64,000 nucleotides of DNA from Pseudomonadota bacterium (GCA_018261655.1 JAGTSG010000001.1:50276-114275), one strand, 5' to 3'; numbered from the stretch's first letter, positions 1-9,627 are shown. Program-made: numbers and translations. Notes: generated from the letters alone by a model not told the origin.

Positions 1-524
1 AGCTCGGGCAGTCGTCGTCGCACGCGCTCGGCCGCGCGCATGGCATGACCGACGTCGCGGCCTACACCGCCCGGATCAATGCGACCAACTTCGCGCTGGC
101 CAACGACGACGGCTCGCAGACGCGCGACTACGAGCGTGCGGACGTCATCCTCGTCGGCGTCTCGCGTTCCGGCAAGACGCCCACCTGCGTCTACATGGCG
201 CTGCAGTACGGCATCTATGCCGCGAACTACCCGCTGGTGGACGACGACCTCGAGTCGCGCCGGCTGCCGGCGATGCTCGAGCCGTTCCGTGGCAAGCTGT
301 TCGGGCTGACTATCCGCCCCGACCGCCTGCAGCAGATCCGTCAGGAGCGCCGGCCCGACAGCCGCTACTCCTCGATCGCGCAATGCAACTACGAGGTGCG
401 CGCGGCGGAGCAGCTGCTCGAGCGCTACGGCATTCCCTTCCTCGACACCACGGACACCTCGATCGAGGAGATCGCCAGCCGCGTGCTGGAGCGCAAGGGG
501 ATCGGGCGCCGCGCGAGGCCGTGA
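1..524 (+). CDS. ppsR: PEP synthase regulatory protein (bifunctional kinase/pyrophosphorylase), 3' part
   Basis: C-terminal part of a DUF299 kinase-pyrophosphorylase, which inactivates phosphoenolpyruvate synthase by ADP-dependent threonine phosphorylation and reactivates it by phosphate-dependent dephosphorylation. The frame is open from base 3 to the window edge, so the 5' end lies outside; the ATG at 45 is internal, because the codons before it already encode the family's GRAHG-type segment. The P-loop GVSRSGKT is at bases 156-179, followed by the conserved NYPLVDDDL stretch and a C-terminal arginine-rich helix. In this family the target gene ppsA is usually adjacent, so it probably lies just left of the window. 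Family assignment is firm; the N-terminal half cannot be seen. Confidence 0.93.
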   Translation, partial: LGQSSSHALGRAHGMTDVAAYTARINATNFALANDDGSQTRDYERADVILVGVSRSGKTPTCVYMALQYGIYAANYPLVDDDLESRRLPAMLEPFRGKLFGLTIRPDRLQQIRQERRPDSRYSSIAQCNYEVRAAEQLLERYGIPFLDTTDTSIEEIASRVLERKGIGRRARP

Positions 525-579
525 CAATTTCGTGACGGGCGCCACATTCCCGTGGGCCGGGACGCCTGAACCCCTGTGA

Positions 580-585
580 TATAGT
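580..585 (+). promoter_or_regulatory. extended -10 promoter element abutting a start codon
   Basis: TGATATAGT (577-585) matches an extended -10 (TG-N-TATAAT), and transcription would start close to base 592, the A of the ATG of the next gene. No good -35 is visible. If correct, the DUF1249 mRNA would be leaderless. Confidence 0.4.
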
Positions 586-591
586 CAAATC

Positions 592-1047
592 ATGCTTCAG
601 GAGCACCTTTGTGCTGCGTCGTGGCGCGCGCGACCGAGGTCGTTCGTGAGCCTCATGACGCTGTACGAGAGCAACTTCATCAGGCTCGGCTGGCTCGTGC
701 CGGATCCCCGCAGCCTGCCCGAGCGGGCCGTCTCGACGGTCGCCGGTGACTGCCCGCTCGAGCTGACCGTGATCGAGCGCGCTCCGTACACGACGACCGC
801 GACGCTGTCCTACCTGTTCGACGAGCAGGGCCGGACCGTGCGCGACCCCGGGCTCGAGATCCGCGTCTACCACGACGCCCGACTCGCCGAGGCGACGACG
901 TATGGCGCGACCCAGGCCGGGCTTGCCCGGGTACAGTCGCGACTGCCTCGCTCAACGGACCGGCGCTGGGTGGGCAACATGCTGCTCAACAAGTGGCTCG
1001 AGTACTGCGCCGAGCGCGGCCACGCCTTCGCGACGGGTCCGGCCTGA
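592..1047 (+). CDS. DUF1249 family protein (YqiB-like)
   Basis: A 151-residue cytoplasmic protein of the DUF1249 family, of unknown biochemical function. The diagnostic core is present: LMTLYESNF, a TVIERAPYTT segment, the RVYHDARLAEA motif and a C-terminal LLNKWLEYC helix. In enterics the relative yqiB sits beside cpdA; no cpdA is seen here. The start is uncertain. ATG 592 is the first possible start after a stop codon and keeps the RPRSF segment that I recall from relatives, but it has no ribosome-binding site and may head a leaderless message. GTG 646 has a GAGG about 6 bases upstream and ATG 655 follows it. Confidence 0.85.
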   Translation: MLQEHLCAASWRARPRSFVSLMTLYESNFIRLGWLVPDPRSLPERAVSTVAGDCPLELTVIERAPYTTTATLSYLFDEQGRTVRDPGLEIRVYHDARLAEATTYGATQAGLARVQSRLPRSTDRRWVGNMLLNKWLEYCAERGHAFATGPA

Positions 1048-1063
1048 GGCGACGCCGGGCGCC

Positions 1064-2092
1064 ATGATGAACCTGACCGAAAAATGGCCCGCGCTGAGGC
1101 TGCCCGTGCTGGGCCGGCCGGAGGCCGTCGACGACGAGCGCCTGCTCAAGCTGTTCTGGAACCGCGCCGAGCTCAAGAAGGAGCTGCAGGCGCTCGACGA
1201 CGAGCTGCACGCGCTGCAGAACCGCATCAAGCAGCAGGAAGGCGCGAACGAGCGGATGCAGGAGCAGCTCGAGCAGCTGGAGTGCCTGCTCGGCACGGCG
1301 GACCGTGGTCCGGACGCGCTGGTCCATTTCGCCCTGCGCAACCTGTGGCGGGAGTGCCGCAGGCAGCTCGAGAACTTCGCCGCAGACCTGCGCCGGCAGC
1401 GCCAGGACCACGAGCGCAAGCGGCAGCTGGCCGAGTTCCAGGACGATCGCCGCGAGCGCCTCGAACTTGCCGACGAGCGGTTGCGCGAGGCGGAGTCCGT
1501 GGTCGGGATGGAGCGCGCGCGCCTGGTCGAGGGCGAGGAAAGGCTCGCGGGGATGAAGGCCTTCTGGCACTACTTCCGCCGCCGTGACCTGTCCTTCGAG
1601 CTGGACGCCCAGCGCGGACGGTTGGCCGCCGCCGAGCGGCACCTCGCCGACATGCACGAGGCCCGTCGCACGATCGACAAGGAACCGTGGCCGGAATTCC
1701 CCGGCATTTCGGTGCGCGGCCGGCGCAGCGTCAACCTCGCCGTCATCGCCTATGCGCAGCTGCTCTACCTGAAGCTGCTGCAACGCGGGCTCGCGGCGCA
1801 GGCGCGGCTCGCGACCCATCGCCGTCCCGGCGAGGGGCGCTTCGGTTCCCGCGAGCAATGCCTGACCAGGCTGGACGAGATCAGCGCGGCGGTGGCAATG
1901 GTCCGGGCCCAGGAGGGGATCGCGCCCGAGATCCGCGCCCTGACCGAGCGTCTCAATGCGTCGGCGCAGTGGCGTACGGAGGACGATGTCGTCCCGGCTC
2001 CGTCGTCGCTGCAGCCGATCGTTCCGGCGGGCGACAGCGCCAACGTGCTCATCGACGACTACTGGGACGTCTACAAGGTCCTGTTGCGTTAG
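1064..2092 (+). CDS. hypothetical coiled-coil protein
   Basis: A 342-residue protein that I do not recognise. Residues about 25-90 and 110-215 are strongly charged, with heptad-like Leu/Glu/Arg/Gln patterns typical of long coiled coils. Between them is a short less charged segment (ALVHFALRNLWREC), and after the second coil comes a hydrophobic helix (LAVIAYAQLLYLKLLQ, about 225-240) too polar at its borders to be an obvious membrane span. There is no signal peptide. ATG 1064 lies 17 bases after the DUF1249 stop with a GAGG-like sequence upstream, so the two are probably co-transcribed. The stop overlaps by 4 bases the stop of the convergent RND permease gene. Confidence 0.7.
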   Translation: MMNLTEKWPALRLPVLGRPEAVDDERLLKLFWNRAELKKELQALDDELHALQNRIKQQEGANERMQEQLEQLECLLGTADRGPDALVHFALRNLWRECRRQLENFAADLRRQRQDHERKRQLAEFQDDRRERLELADERLREAESVVGMERARLVEGEERLAGMKAFWHYFRRRDLSFELDAQRGRLAAAERHLADMHEARRTIDKEPWPEFPGISVRGRRSVNLAVIAYAQLLYLKLLQRGLAAQARLATHRRPGEGRFGSREQCLTRLDEISAAVAMVRAQEGIAPEIRALTERLNASAQWRTEDDVVPAPSSLQPIVPAGDSANVLIDDYWDVYKVLLR

Positions 2093-5000
2093 GGTCCGCT
2101 GGCGTCCACCGCCGGCACGGCCGCCGCCGCGATTCTCCGCCGCCACGCATCGAGGTCGTCCAGCCAGACGTAGAACGCCGGCACGAAGAACAACGCCGTG
2201 ACGCTGCCGAAGGCCAGCCCCGAGATGAGCGCCCGGGCCATCGGGTAGTAGGCGGGCCCGTCGCCGCCGATCTGCGTGTCGCCCAGGGCCAGCGGCAGCA
2301 TTGCGAGCAGGGTCGTCATCGTGGTCATCAGGATCGGCCGCAGCCGGTCCCGTCCCGCGCGCAGTATCGCCTCGCGGCGGCCCATGCCGAGGCGCCGCAG
2401 GTCGAGGATGTGCGCGATGAGCACGATGCCGATGTTCACCACGACGCCGATCAGGATCATGATGCCGAGCATCGCCATGAAGGTGAGCGGCGTGCCGGAG
2501 AGCGCCAGCCCCCAGAACGTGCCGACCACGGCGAAGGCGATCGAGGTCACGATCGAGACCGGGTAGAGCGTCGACTCGAACAGCGACGCCATGACCAGGA
2601 AGATGAGGACGATGGCCAGCGCGATGTCGGTCATCATCATCCTGGCGGTGTCGTCCTCCTGCTGCACGCCCTTGCCGAAGGTCCAGGCGTAGCCGGGCGG
2701 CAGGGCCAGCTGCTTCATCAGCGACTCGACCTGCTGCTGCGCCTCCTTCAGCGACGACCGGCCCGACACGACGCCCTCGACCACCACGGCCGTCGTGCGG
2801 TCCAGCCGCTCGATGGCGCGATCGCTGGGCCGGACATGGAAGCTCGCCACGGCCCCGAGCGCGATCCGCTCGCCGTCGGGCAGGAACAGCGGCATGGCCG
2901 CGAGGTCCTCGACCGACTGCCGGTCGTCGGGACGGAACGCGAGACGCATGCGGACCTCGCGGTCGGCGGCGCGGAACTCCTTCAGCCGGTCGCCACGCAT
3001 GGCGGCGGCCACGGTGGCGGCGACGTCGGCGGTGCTCAGGCCGAGCCGCGCGGCCCGGTCGCGGTCGACGACCACCTGGATTTCCTGCTCGCCTGCCCGG
3101 GCCGTGCTGCGCGCGGAGTCGAAGGCCGGCAGCTGGCCGACGGCGCGTGCGACCTCGGCGGCCAGCACGGCCAGCCGGTCGGTGGACTCGCCTGAGAGGC
3201 GCATGCTGAAGCCCTCGCCGCCGGACTGGTTGCCTTCAAAGCTGAAGCTGGGCTTGCCGATGATGATCTCCGGCAGCCCGCGCTCGATCTCGGCCATCAG
3301 GTCGCGGACCGGCATCGGCAGCTCTTCCGCCGGACGGAGCAGGACCTGCGACTCCGCGTAGTCAGGGCCGTAGAAGCTGTAGACGAGGTCGATGCCGAGG
3401 CGCTCCCGGTTCTCGAGCAGGTAACCCTCGACGCGGTCGACCACTGACTCGACCCGCGAAAGGGCATAGCTTCCCTCGATGTGGTAGGGCAGCCTGAGCC
3501 GGGTGGACGCGTCCTGCGGGAACATGTCCGCCTTGAGCAGGCCGGTCGCGAACAGGGGCACGGGCGAGGCCAGGATCAGCACGACGAGGCCTGCCGACTT
3601 GCCCGGGTGGGACAGGACCCAGTCGAGCCGGGCGGCGTACCAGTCCTGCAGCCTCGCGAACCAGGATCCCGCCACGACCGGCGGCGGGGCCGGAAAGCGC
3701 GCGGTCAGCGTCGGGATGACGGTCTGCGCCACCAGCAGCGAGGCGATCATGGCGGTCACGATCGGCACGGCGACGTGGACCATGAACAGCGAGAGCTCGT
3801 TGTCGCGACGGAAGATCAGCGGCAGGAACACGATGACGGTCGAAAGGGTACCCGCGAGGACGGCGAGCCCGACCTCGCGGACTCCCGCGAGCGTGGCCGC
3901 AGCCGGATGGGCCGGGTTCAGCTGGCGGTGCCGGAAGATGCTCTCCGTGGTGACGACCGCGTTGTCCACCAGCAGGCCGACCGCCAGCATCATGCCCATC
4001 ATGGTCAGGATGTTGAGCGACAGGCCCATGAAAAACATGACGGCCAGCGTGACCAGCAGGGAGAACGGGACCGCCAGGCTGACGATCAGCGTGGTCGGCA
4101 GGTCGCGCAGGAAGACGAACAGCACGAGCAGCGCCAGGCCGGCGCCCAGCAGGCCGGCGTCGCGCAGGTCGGACAGCGACGAGCGGATGTTGTCGGCGGC
4201 GTTGCCCAGGACGATCATGTCGATGCCCTGCATCTGCGGCTGAGTGCGGGCCTCCTCGATGACGGACATGACCTCGTCCGCGACTCCCACGATGTTGGCG
4301 CCGGTGGACTTGTAGACGTCGAGGCCGATGCCCGGCTTGCCGTTCAGGTGCCTGCCCATCGTCAGGGGAGGGCTGACCATCCTGACCTCGGCGACGTCGC
4401 GCAGACGGACCCCGTCCGCGACCAGGAAGTCGCGGACCTGCTCGATCGAGGTGAAGTCGCCGAGCGGCCGCACCAGGTAGCGCGCGCCGTCGCCGGTCAC
4501 CTCGCCGGCGCTGACCGAGAAGTTCGAGCGCTCCAGCAACCCGCGCAGCTGCTGGATGTCCACGTGGTGCGCAGCCAGCCGGCCCGGGTCCGCCAGCACG
4601 CGCAGTTCCAGCGGCTCGATGCCGCGGATCTCGACGCGCGCGACGCCGTCGATCCGCTCCAGCGGCTTCTTCAGGTAGCGGTCGAGGATCTCGTACTGGC
4701 GCGACAGGTCCTGCTGCCCCGAGATGCGCAGCGCGACGATGCTCTCGTCGCCGGCCGAGAACATGCGCGTCACGATCCGGTTCGCGCCGGCGGGCAGCTC
4801 GCTGCGGATCGCCTCGAGCCGCGTGCGGACCTCGAAGCCCATCGCCCCGACGTCCCGTCCCCACTCGAAGAACACGACGATTTCCGCCTGGTCCTCGGTC
4901 GAGGTCGAGCGCAGTTCCTTGATCCCGGACAGCGTCGCGATGGCCTCCTCGGCCGGCCGGGTGATCAGGCGCTCGACTTCCTCCGGCGTCGAGCCTTCGT

Positions 5001-5151
5001 AGGGGATCGTGACCAGGATCGCCGGGAAGCGGATGTCGGGGAAGAGTTCGAGGGGCAGCAGCGAGGTCGAGACGAGCCCGATCAGCGTCACGGCCACGAA
5101 GGTCATCAGGGTGGTGACCGGGCGCCGCAGGGCGAAATCGGTGTGGACCAC
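2089..5151 (-). CDS. RND efflux permease, second subunit of a two-permease pump
   Basis: A 1020-residue inner-membrane RND transporter with the usual duplicated layout: TM1 at the N-terminus, periplasmic porter loop, TM2-TM6, second loop and TM8-TM12. The TM4 proton-relay motif reads GLLVDNAVV, so the second aspartate of the AcrB pair is asparagine; in the second half GVVVNIGIVLI has Asn where AcrB has its relay lysine. Both changes are usual in the SwrC-like branch, not in AcrB. It starts with GTG only 3 bases after the stop of the first permease and clearly belongs to the same operon. Two adjacent, different permeases suggest a heteromeric pump of the MdtBC or MuxBC kind; the substrate is unknown. 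Confidence 0.9.
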   Translation of the reverse strand: MVHTDFALRRPVTTLMTFVAVTLIGLVSTSLLPLELFPDIRFPAILVTIPYEGSTPEEVERLITRPAEEAIATLSGIKELRSTSTEDQAEIVVFFEWGRDVGAMGFEVRTRLEAIRSELPAGANRIVTRMFSAGDESIVALRISGQQDLSRQYEILDRYLKKPLERIDGVARVEIRGIEPLELRVLADPGRLAAHHVDIQQLRGLLERSNFSVSAGEVTGDGARYLVRPLGDFTSIEQVRDFLVADGVRLRDVAEVRMVSPPLTMGRHLNGKPGIGLDVYKSTGANIVGVADEVMSVIEEARTQPQMQGIDMIVLGNAADNIRSSLSDLRDAGLLGAGLALLVLFVFLRDLPTTLIVSLAVPFSLLVTLAVMFFMGLSLNILTMMGMMLAVGLLVDNAVVTTESIFRHRQLNPAHPAAATLAGVREVGLAVLAGTLSTVIVFLPLIFRRDNELSLFMVHVAVPIVTAMIASLLVAQTVIPTLTARFPAPPPVVAGSWFARLQDWYAARLDWVLSHPGKSAGLVVLILASPVPLFATGLLKADMFPQDASTRLRLPYHIEGSYALSRVESVVDRVEGYLLENRERLGIDLVYSFYGPDYAESQVLLRPAEELPMPVRDLMAEIERGLPEIIIGKPSFSFEGNQSGGEGFSMRLSGESTDRLAVLAAEVARAVGQLPAFDSARSTARAGEQEIQVVVDRDRAARLGLSTADVAATVAAAMRGDRLKEFRAADREVRMRLAFRPDDRQSVEDLAAMPLFLPDGERIALGAVASFHVRPSDRAIERLDRTTAVVVEGVVSGRSSLKEAQQQVESLMKQLALPPGYAWTFGKGVQQEDDTARMMMTDIALAIVLIFLVMASLFESTLYPVSIVTSIAFAVVGTFWGLALSGTPLTFMAMLGIMILIGVVVNIGIVLIAHILDLRRLGMGRREAILRAGRDRLRPILMTTMTTLLAMLPLALGDTQIGGDGPAYYPMARALISGLAFGSVTALFFVPAFYVWLDDLDAWRRRIAAAAVPAVDASGP

Positions 5152-5154
5152 GGC

Positions 5155-8100
5155 TCAGGCCCCGTCGCGCGCCGGCAGCGCCGCGGCCGTCGCCGGCGCG
5201 GCCACGACGGCCACCCGCTGGAAGCCCTTGCGGTCGAGCAGCGAGTAGATGACGGGGATCACCAGCAGGGTGAACACGCTGGCGACGGCGACGCCGCCGA
5301 TGACGGCGATCGCCATCGGCTGGCGGATCTCGGCGCCCTCGCCGAGCCCGAGCGCCATCGGCAGCAGCCCGAGGATCGTCGTGAGCTTCGTGATCAGTAT
5401 CGGGCGCAACCGCGTGCGGCCTGCCTCGAGGATCGCGGCATGCTTGTCCAGCCCGGCCGCGCGCGCGCGGTTCACCGCGTCGATCAGGACGATCGACTGG
5501 TTGACCACGATGCCCGCCAGCATGATCACGCCGATGTAGGCCACGACGTTGACGGTGGTGCCGGTGATGAACATGGCCCAGATCGCGCCGATCAGCGCCA
5601 GCGGGATCGTCAGCAGGATCACGAATGGGTGCAGCAGCGACTCGAACTGCGAGGCCATCACGAGGTAGACGAGGAACACGGCCAGCACGAGGGCGAACTG
5701 CAGCGAGCGGAAGGAGTCGCGCATGTCCTCGCTCTGGCCGCTGACCGCCACCACCGTGTCCACCGGCAGTTCGAGACCCGCGGCGATCTGCTCCAGCTCG
5801 GACACCGCGCTGCCGAGGTCGCCTGTCGCCAGGTTGGCCGAGACGATGGCGACCCGCTCCTGCCGGAACCTGCGGATCTCCGCCGGGCCGGTCGCCACCC
5901 GCACCTCGGCCACCGCCGCGAGGGGCACCGGGTGCGGGCTTCCGGGGTTGATCACCAGCTGCCGGATCTCATCCACCGACGCGGCGCGGGTGTCCACGCT
6001 GCGGACCAGGATGTCGACCTTCCTGTCCCGCAGCGTGTAACGGGTGGCGACGTCACCCCGTACGCTCGACACCACGCGATCCGCCAGCGCGCGCACGGTC
6101 AGCCCGAGCTGGGCCGCGCGTTGCTGGTCGAACAGGACCTGGATCTCGGGGCTGCCGCTCTCGACGGTCGACTTGATGTCGCTGAACGTTGCGCTGGCGG
6201 CCATGCGTTCACGCAGCTGTCCCGCCACCTGCCGCAGGCGCTCGAGGTCGTTCCCGCTGACGATCACCTCCAGCGGGGTCGAAAAGGTGAACAGCGTGGG
6301 CCGGCTGAAGCGGTACTGGACACCCGCGAGCGAGTCGAACTGCCGGCGCAGCGCGCCGACGGCAGCTTCCTCTTCCTCCCGGCCGGTGCCGGGCACGAGC
6401 GTGATCGAGAGGCGCCCGGTGTTCTCGCCCGCGTCCGTGGGATTCGCATCCAGCCGGTTGCCGGTGCCGGTCACGGAGTAGGAGAGCGCGACGTCCGGAC
6501 GCTGCTGCACGAACGCCTGGGCGGCGCGCATCGCGCGATCCGTTTCCTCGAGCGGGCTGCCCGGCGGCAGCCGCAGGTCCGCCAGCAGCTCGCCCTGGGA
6601 CAACTGCGGGATGAGCTCGGAGCCGAGGCGCGGCACGAGGGCCAGTGTCGCGCCGAACATCGCCACGGCGGCGGCCACGACGTGCCCGCGGTGGCCCAGC
6701 GACCAGACCAGCGCGGGCCGGTAGGCGCCGTCGATCGCCTGCAGGCCGGCCTGGGTGGCCCGGGCCGCCGGCGACAGGACCCAGCGCGTGGCGGCGCCGG
6801 CGGCGCGGAATCCGCGGCGGAGAACCGCGAGTGCCGTCGCGAGCCGGCGACCCAACAGGCCCGGCTGCCCGACGTTGCCGGCGTCCGCCGGATGCCGCTG
6901 CCGCCCGACCGCGAGCATCGGCACCAGCGTCAGCGCCACGACCAGCGAGAACAGCAGGGCGAAGGTCACCGTCAGGGCCTGGTCGCGGAAGAGCTGTCCC
7001 GCGATCCCGCTGACGAAGACCATCGGGAAGAAGACGGCGACCGACGTCAGCGTCGCGGCGGTGACCGCCATCGCGACCTCACTGGTGCCGCGCTGTGCGG
7101 CCTCGAGCCGCGGCCGGCCCATCTCGCCGTGGCGGACGATGTTCTCGAGCACCACGACCGCGTTGTCCACCAGCATGCCAACGGCGAGCGCGATGCCCCC
7201 GAGCGACATGATGTTGAGCGACAGGTCGAAGGCGTACATCAGGACGAAGGTGCCGATCACGGAGACCGGGATCGCCAGGCCGGTGATCAGCGTCGCCCGC
7301 GCGTCGCGCAGGAACAGGTACAGGACGAGGATGGCGAGCAGGCCGCCGACCAGGGCCGCCTCGCGGACCTCGCCGATCGCCGAGGCGATGAAGCGCGACT
7401 GGTCGTACACCAGGCGCAGTTCGCTGCCTGCCGGCAGGGCCGACCGCAGCTGTTCCACGCGCCCGCGCAGGTCCGCGGCGAGCTGCACGATGTTCGCATC
7501 TCCCTCCTTGTAGATCGCGAGCTCGACCGACTCCACGCCGTTGACCCGGGTGATGGCGTCGCGCTCCTTGTAGCCGTGCCCGACCGTGGCGACGTCCCGC
7601 AGCCGCACGGGCGCGCCCTCGACGGTGGTCAGGATCGTGCCGGCGATGTCCTCCACCGAGCCGAACTCGTTCAGCGTGCGGACCAGGAAGCGCTGGCTGC
7701 CCTGCTCGAGGCGGCCGCCGGACAGGTTGACGTTCTCCTCGCGCAGCCGTCGTGCGACGGTCTCGATGCCGATGCCGAGCCGGGCCATGCGCTCCTGGTC
7801 CACCTGGACCTGGATCTCGTCCTCGAAGCCGCCGCTGACCTTGACGGCCGCCGAGCCGTCCACGGCCTCGAGGTCGGGCTTGAGCCGTTCGTCGGCGAAG
7901 CGGCGCAGCGCCTTCAGGTGCTCGACGCCCCCCGCCGCGCCGGTGTTGCCGGTGCCCGTCTCGAGCAGGGCCAGCCGCATGATCGGCTCGGTCGACGGAT
8001 CGAAGCGCAGCAGCAGGGGGCGCTGCGCCTCGACCGGCAGTTGCAGCAGGTCGAGCTTCTCGCGGACGTCGATGCCCGCGATGTCCATGTCGGTGCCCCA

Positions 8101-8388
8101 TGCGAACTCGAGGAGCACGTCGGACTGCCCGGAGCGCGACACCGAGCGCACGTGCCGGACGTTGCGGATGATGCCGACGGCCTCCTCGACCGGACGGGTG
8201 ACCAGCGTCTCGACCTCCAGCGGCGCCGCCCCGGCGAGTTCCGTGCGCACGGTCAGCGTCGGGTAGGACAGGTCCGGCAGCAGCGTGAGCTTGAGCCGCG
8301 TCAGCGACACCAGGCCGAAGAGGACGACGGCCACGGTGAGCATGAGCACGGTGACGCGCCGCCGCGTTGCGAAATCGACGATCCGCAT
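5155..8388 (-). CDS. RND efflux permease, first subunit of a two-permease pump
   Basis: A 1077-residue RND permease (start MRIVDFATRRRV), about 50 residues longer than its partner, partly from an insert with many Arg/Ala residues in the cytoplasmic region between the two halves (around residues 485-550). TM4 carries GMLVDNAVVVLENI and the second half GIVVNQSIVLID, so it shares the Asp-Asn and Lys-to-Asn substitutions of the second permease. The ATG at 8388 is 34 bases downstream of the adaptor stop. The drug or metabolite carried cannot be read from the sequence, and no outer-membrane channel is encoded nearby. Confidence 0.92.
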   Translation of the reverse strand: MRIVDFATRRRVTVLMLTVAVVLFGLVSLTRLKLTLLPDLSYPTLTVRTELAGAAPLEVETLVTRPVEEAVGIIRNVRHVRSVSRSGQSDVLLEFAWGTDMDIAGIDVREKLDLLQLPVEAQRPLLLRFDPSTEPIMRLALLETGTGNTGAAGGVEHLKALRRFADERLKPDLEAVDGSAAVKVSGGFEDEIQVQVDQERMARLGIGIETVARRLREENVNLSGGRLEQGSQRFLVRTLNEFGSVEDIAGTILTTVEGAPVRLRDVATVGHGYKERDAITRVNGVESVELAIYKEGDANIVQLAADLRGRVEQLRSALPAGSELRLVYDQSRFIASAIGEVREAALVGGLLAILVLYLFLRDARATLITGLAIPVSVIGTFVLMYAFDLSLNIMSLGGIALAVGMLVDNAVVVLENIVRHGEMGRPRLEAAQRGTSEVAMAVTAATLTSVAVFFPMVFVSGIAGQLFRDQALTVTFALLFSLVVALTLVPMLAVGRQRHPADAGNVGQPGLLGRRLATALAVLRRGFRAAGAATRWVLSPAARATQAGLQAIDGAYRPALVWSLGHRGHVVAAAVAMFGATLALVPRLGSELIPQLSQGELLADLRLPPGSPLEETDRAMRAAQAFVQQRPDVALSYSVTGTGNRLDANPTDAGENTGRLSITLVPGTGREEEEAAVGALRRQFDSLAGVQYRFSRPTLFTFSTPLEVIVSGNDLERLRQVAGQLRERMAASATFSDIKSTVESGSPEIQVLFDQQRAAQLGLTVRALADRVVSSVRGDVATRYTLRDRKVDILVRSVDTRAASVDEIRQLVINPGSPHPVPLAAVAEVRVATGPAEIRRFRQERVAIVSANLATGDLGSAVSELEQIAAGLELPVDTVVAVSGQSEDMRDSFRSLQFALVLAVFLVYLVMASQFESLLHPFVILLTIPLALIGAIWAMFITGTTVNVVAYIGVIMLAGIVVNQSIVLIDAVNRARAAGLDKHAAILEAGRTRLRPILITKLTTILGLLPMALGLGEGAEIRQPMAIAVIGGVAVASVFTLLVIPVIYSLLDRKGFQRVAVVAAPATAAALPARDGA

Positions 8389-8422
8389 GACGTTGTCTCC
8401 GTCCTGGCCGGGGCGTATGGCG

Positions 8423-9571
8423 TCAGCCGGCTGCGGCGGCCTTGCCGCTCGCGTCGACGACCCGGACCGAGGCGCCCTGCTTGACGGCGCCCTGACCGAC
8501 CACGATCACCCGGTCGCCGTCGCCCAGGCCGGCGGTCACCTCGACCCAGCCGCCGTTGGACAGGCCGAGTTCGACATGGCGTTCCTCGGCCTTGCCATCC
8601 GCGATCACGAAGACGCGCGCGGGCCCCTCCGAGTCGAGCAGGGCAGACCTGGGTATCTGCAGCGCGTCGGCCTTGCGCTCGTAGACGATGGCGACGCGCG
8701 CGAACATGCCGGGCCGCAGCAGGTCGCCCGGATCGTCCACCTCGATCTTCACCGGGATGGTGCCGGCGCTCGAGTCGACATAAGGACTGATGAGCGCGAT
8801 GCGACCCTCGAACCGGCTGCCCGGGACGGCGTCGAAGCCCAGCTCGACCGGCTGGCCCTTTGAAAGCCTGGGCAACTCGCGCTCGGGGACGTTGATGCGC
8901 ACGACCAGCGAGTCGAGGTCCTCGACGACGAACAGGGCGCTGTCCGAGCTCTCGATGACGCCGCCGACCGGCGTGACCGTGTTGCCCACCTTCACCACGT
9001 TGGTGCGCTGGGTGACGGTGCCGGCGATCGGCGAGCGGATCTCGGTCCAGGACAACTGCAACCGAGCGAGGTCATAGGTCGCGCGGGCAGAGTCGAGTTC
9101 GTACTTGAGGTTCTCGAAGGCGGTGGTGCTCACCAGGCCCTTCTTCTGCAACTCGAGGTTGCGGTTGTAGTCGCGCTCGAGCCGGCGCATCTGCGCCTCG
9201 GCCTGGGCGAGCTCCAGCCGCAACTGGTCGCCGTCGAGAAGGGCGAGCACCTGGCCCTCGCGGACCTGCGCGCCTTCGTCCACGAGCACGGCGCGGATCT
9301 CGCCGCGGACCTTGGGCATCACGAAAGTCTTGCGGTCCGCCTCGACCGGCGCCGTGCCCGAGTACACGGCCGTCATCTCGGCCCGGCGCGGAGCGGCCGT
9401 CTCGACCGGGACGGTCTGTTCCGCGGCAGCCGGGTCCGGTTCGGCACCGGTGCCATTTGCCTTGTCGCAGCCGGCCAGCGAGGCCGCGATGGCGATCACG
9501 AGCAGGGCTAGCGCCGGCCAGCGCATTGCACGGTAGTGGGGGTTCCGATCAAGGGTCAGGGTCTTGGTCAC
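8423..9571 (-). CDS. RND efflux periplasmic adaptor (membrane fusion lipoprotein)
   Basis: A 382-residue adaptor (HlyD/AcrA type) that would link the two RND permeases to an outer-membrane channel. An N-terminal hydrophobic segment ends in a lipobox, SLAGC, giving a lipid-anchored protein. A biotinyl-lipoyl half-motif follows (KVRGEIRAVLVDEGAQVREGQ with its partner SPIAGTVTQR), flanking a coiled hairpin of about residues 120-180, and then the beta-barrel and membrane-proximal domains. The start is GTG 9571, chosen because a strong GGGAGG lies 6-7 bases upstream; a downstream ATG (9526) would keep the lipobox but has no such site. It is first in the operon adaptor-permease-permease. Confidence 0.92.
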   Translation of the reverse strand: MTKTLTLDRNPHYRAMRWPALALLVIAIAASLAGCDKANGTGAEPDPAAAEQTVPVETAAPRRAEMTAVYSGTAPVEADRKTFVMPKVRGEIRAVLVDEGAQVREGQVLALLDGDQLRLELAQAEAQMRRLERDYNRNLELQKKGLVSTTAFENLKYELDSARATYDLARLQLSWTEIRSPIAGTVTQRTNVVKVGNTVTPVGGVIESSDSALFVVEDLDSLVVRINVPERELPRLSKGQPVELGFDAVPGSRFEGRIALISPYVDSSAGTIPVKIEVDDPGDLLRPGMFARVAIVYERKADALQIPRSALLDSEGPARVFVIADGKAEERHVELGLSNGGWVEVTAGLGDGDRVIVVGQGAVKQGASVRVVDASGKAAAAG

Positions 9572-9598
9572 GGCCGTCCTCCCAGGGCAGGTGACATT

Positions 9599-9627
9599 AT
9601 GCTATGGTAGGATAGTGTTGTAGTCAA
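9599..9627 (-). promoter_or_regulatory. sigma-70 promoter of the two-permease RND operon
   Basis: On the minus strand TTGACT (9622-9627), a 17-base spacer, then TAGCAT (9599-9604). Transcription would begin near 9592, about 20 bases before the GTG start of the adaptor gene. The -35 box lies inside a perfect inverted repeat, which suggests repression by occlusion. Confidence 0.6.

Noticed and set aside
3481..8484. Open frame of more than 1600 codons on the plus strand
   Set aside because: Antisense to the two RND permease genes; the translation is rich in Arg, His, Gln and Asp with no domain, a typical shadow of high-GC codon bias.
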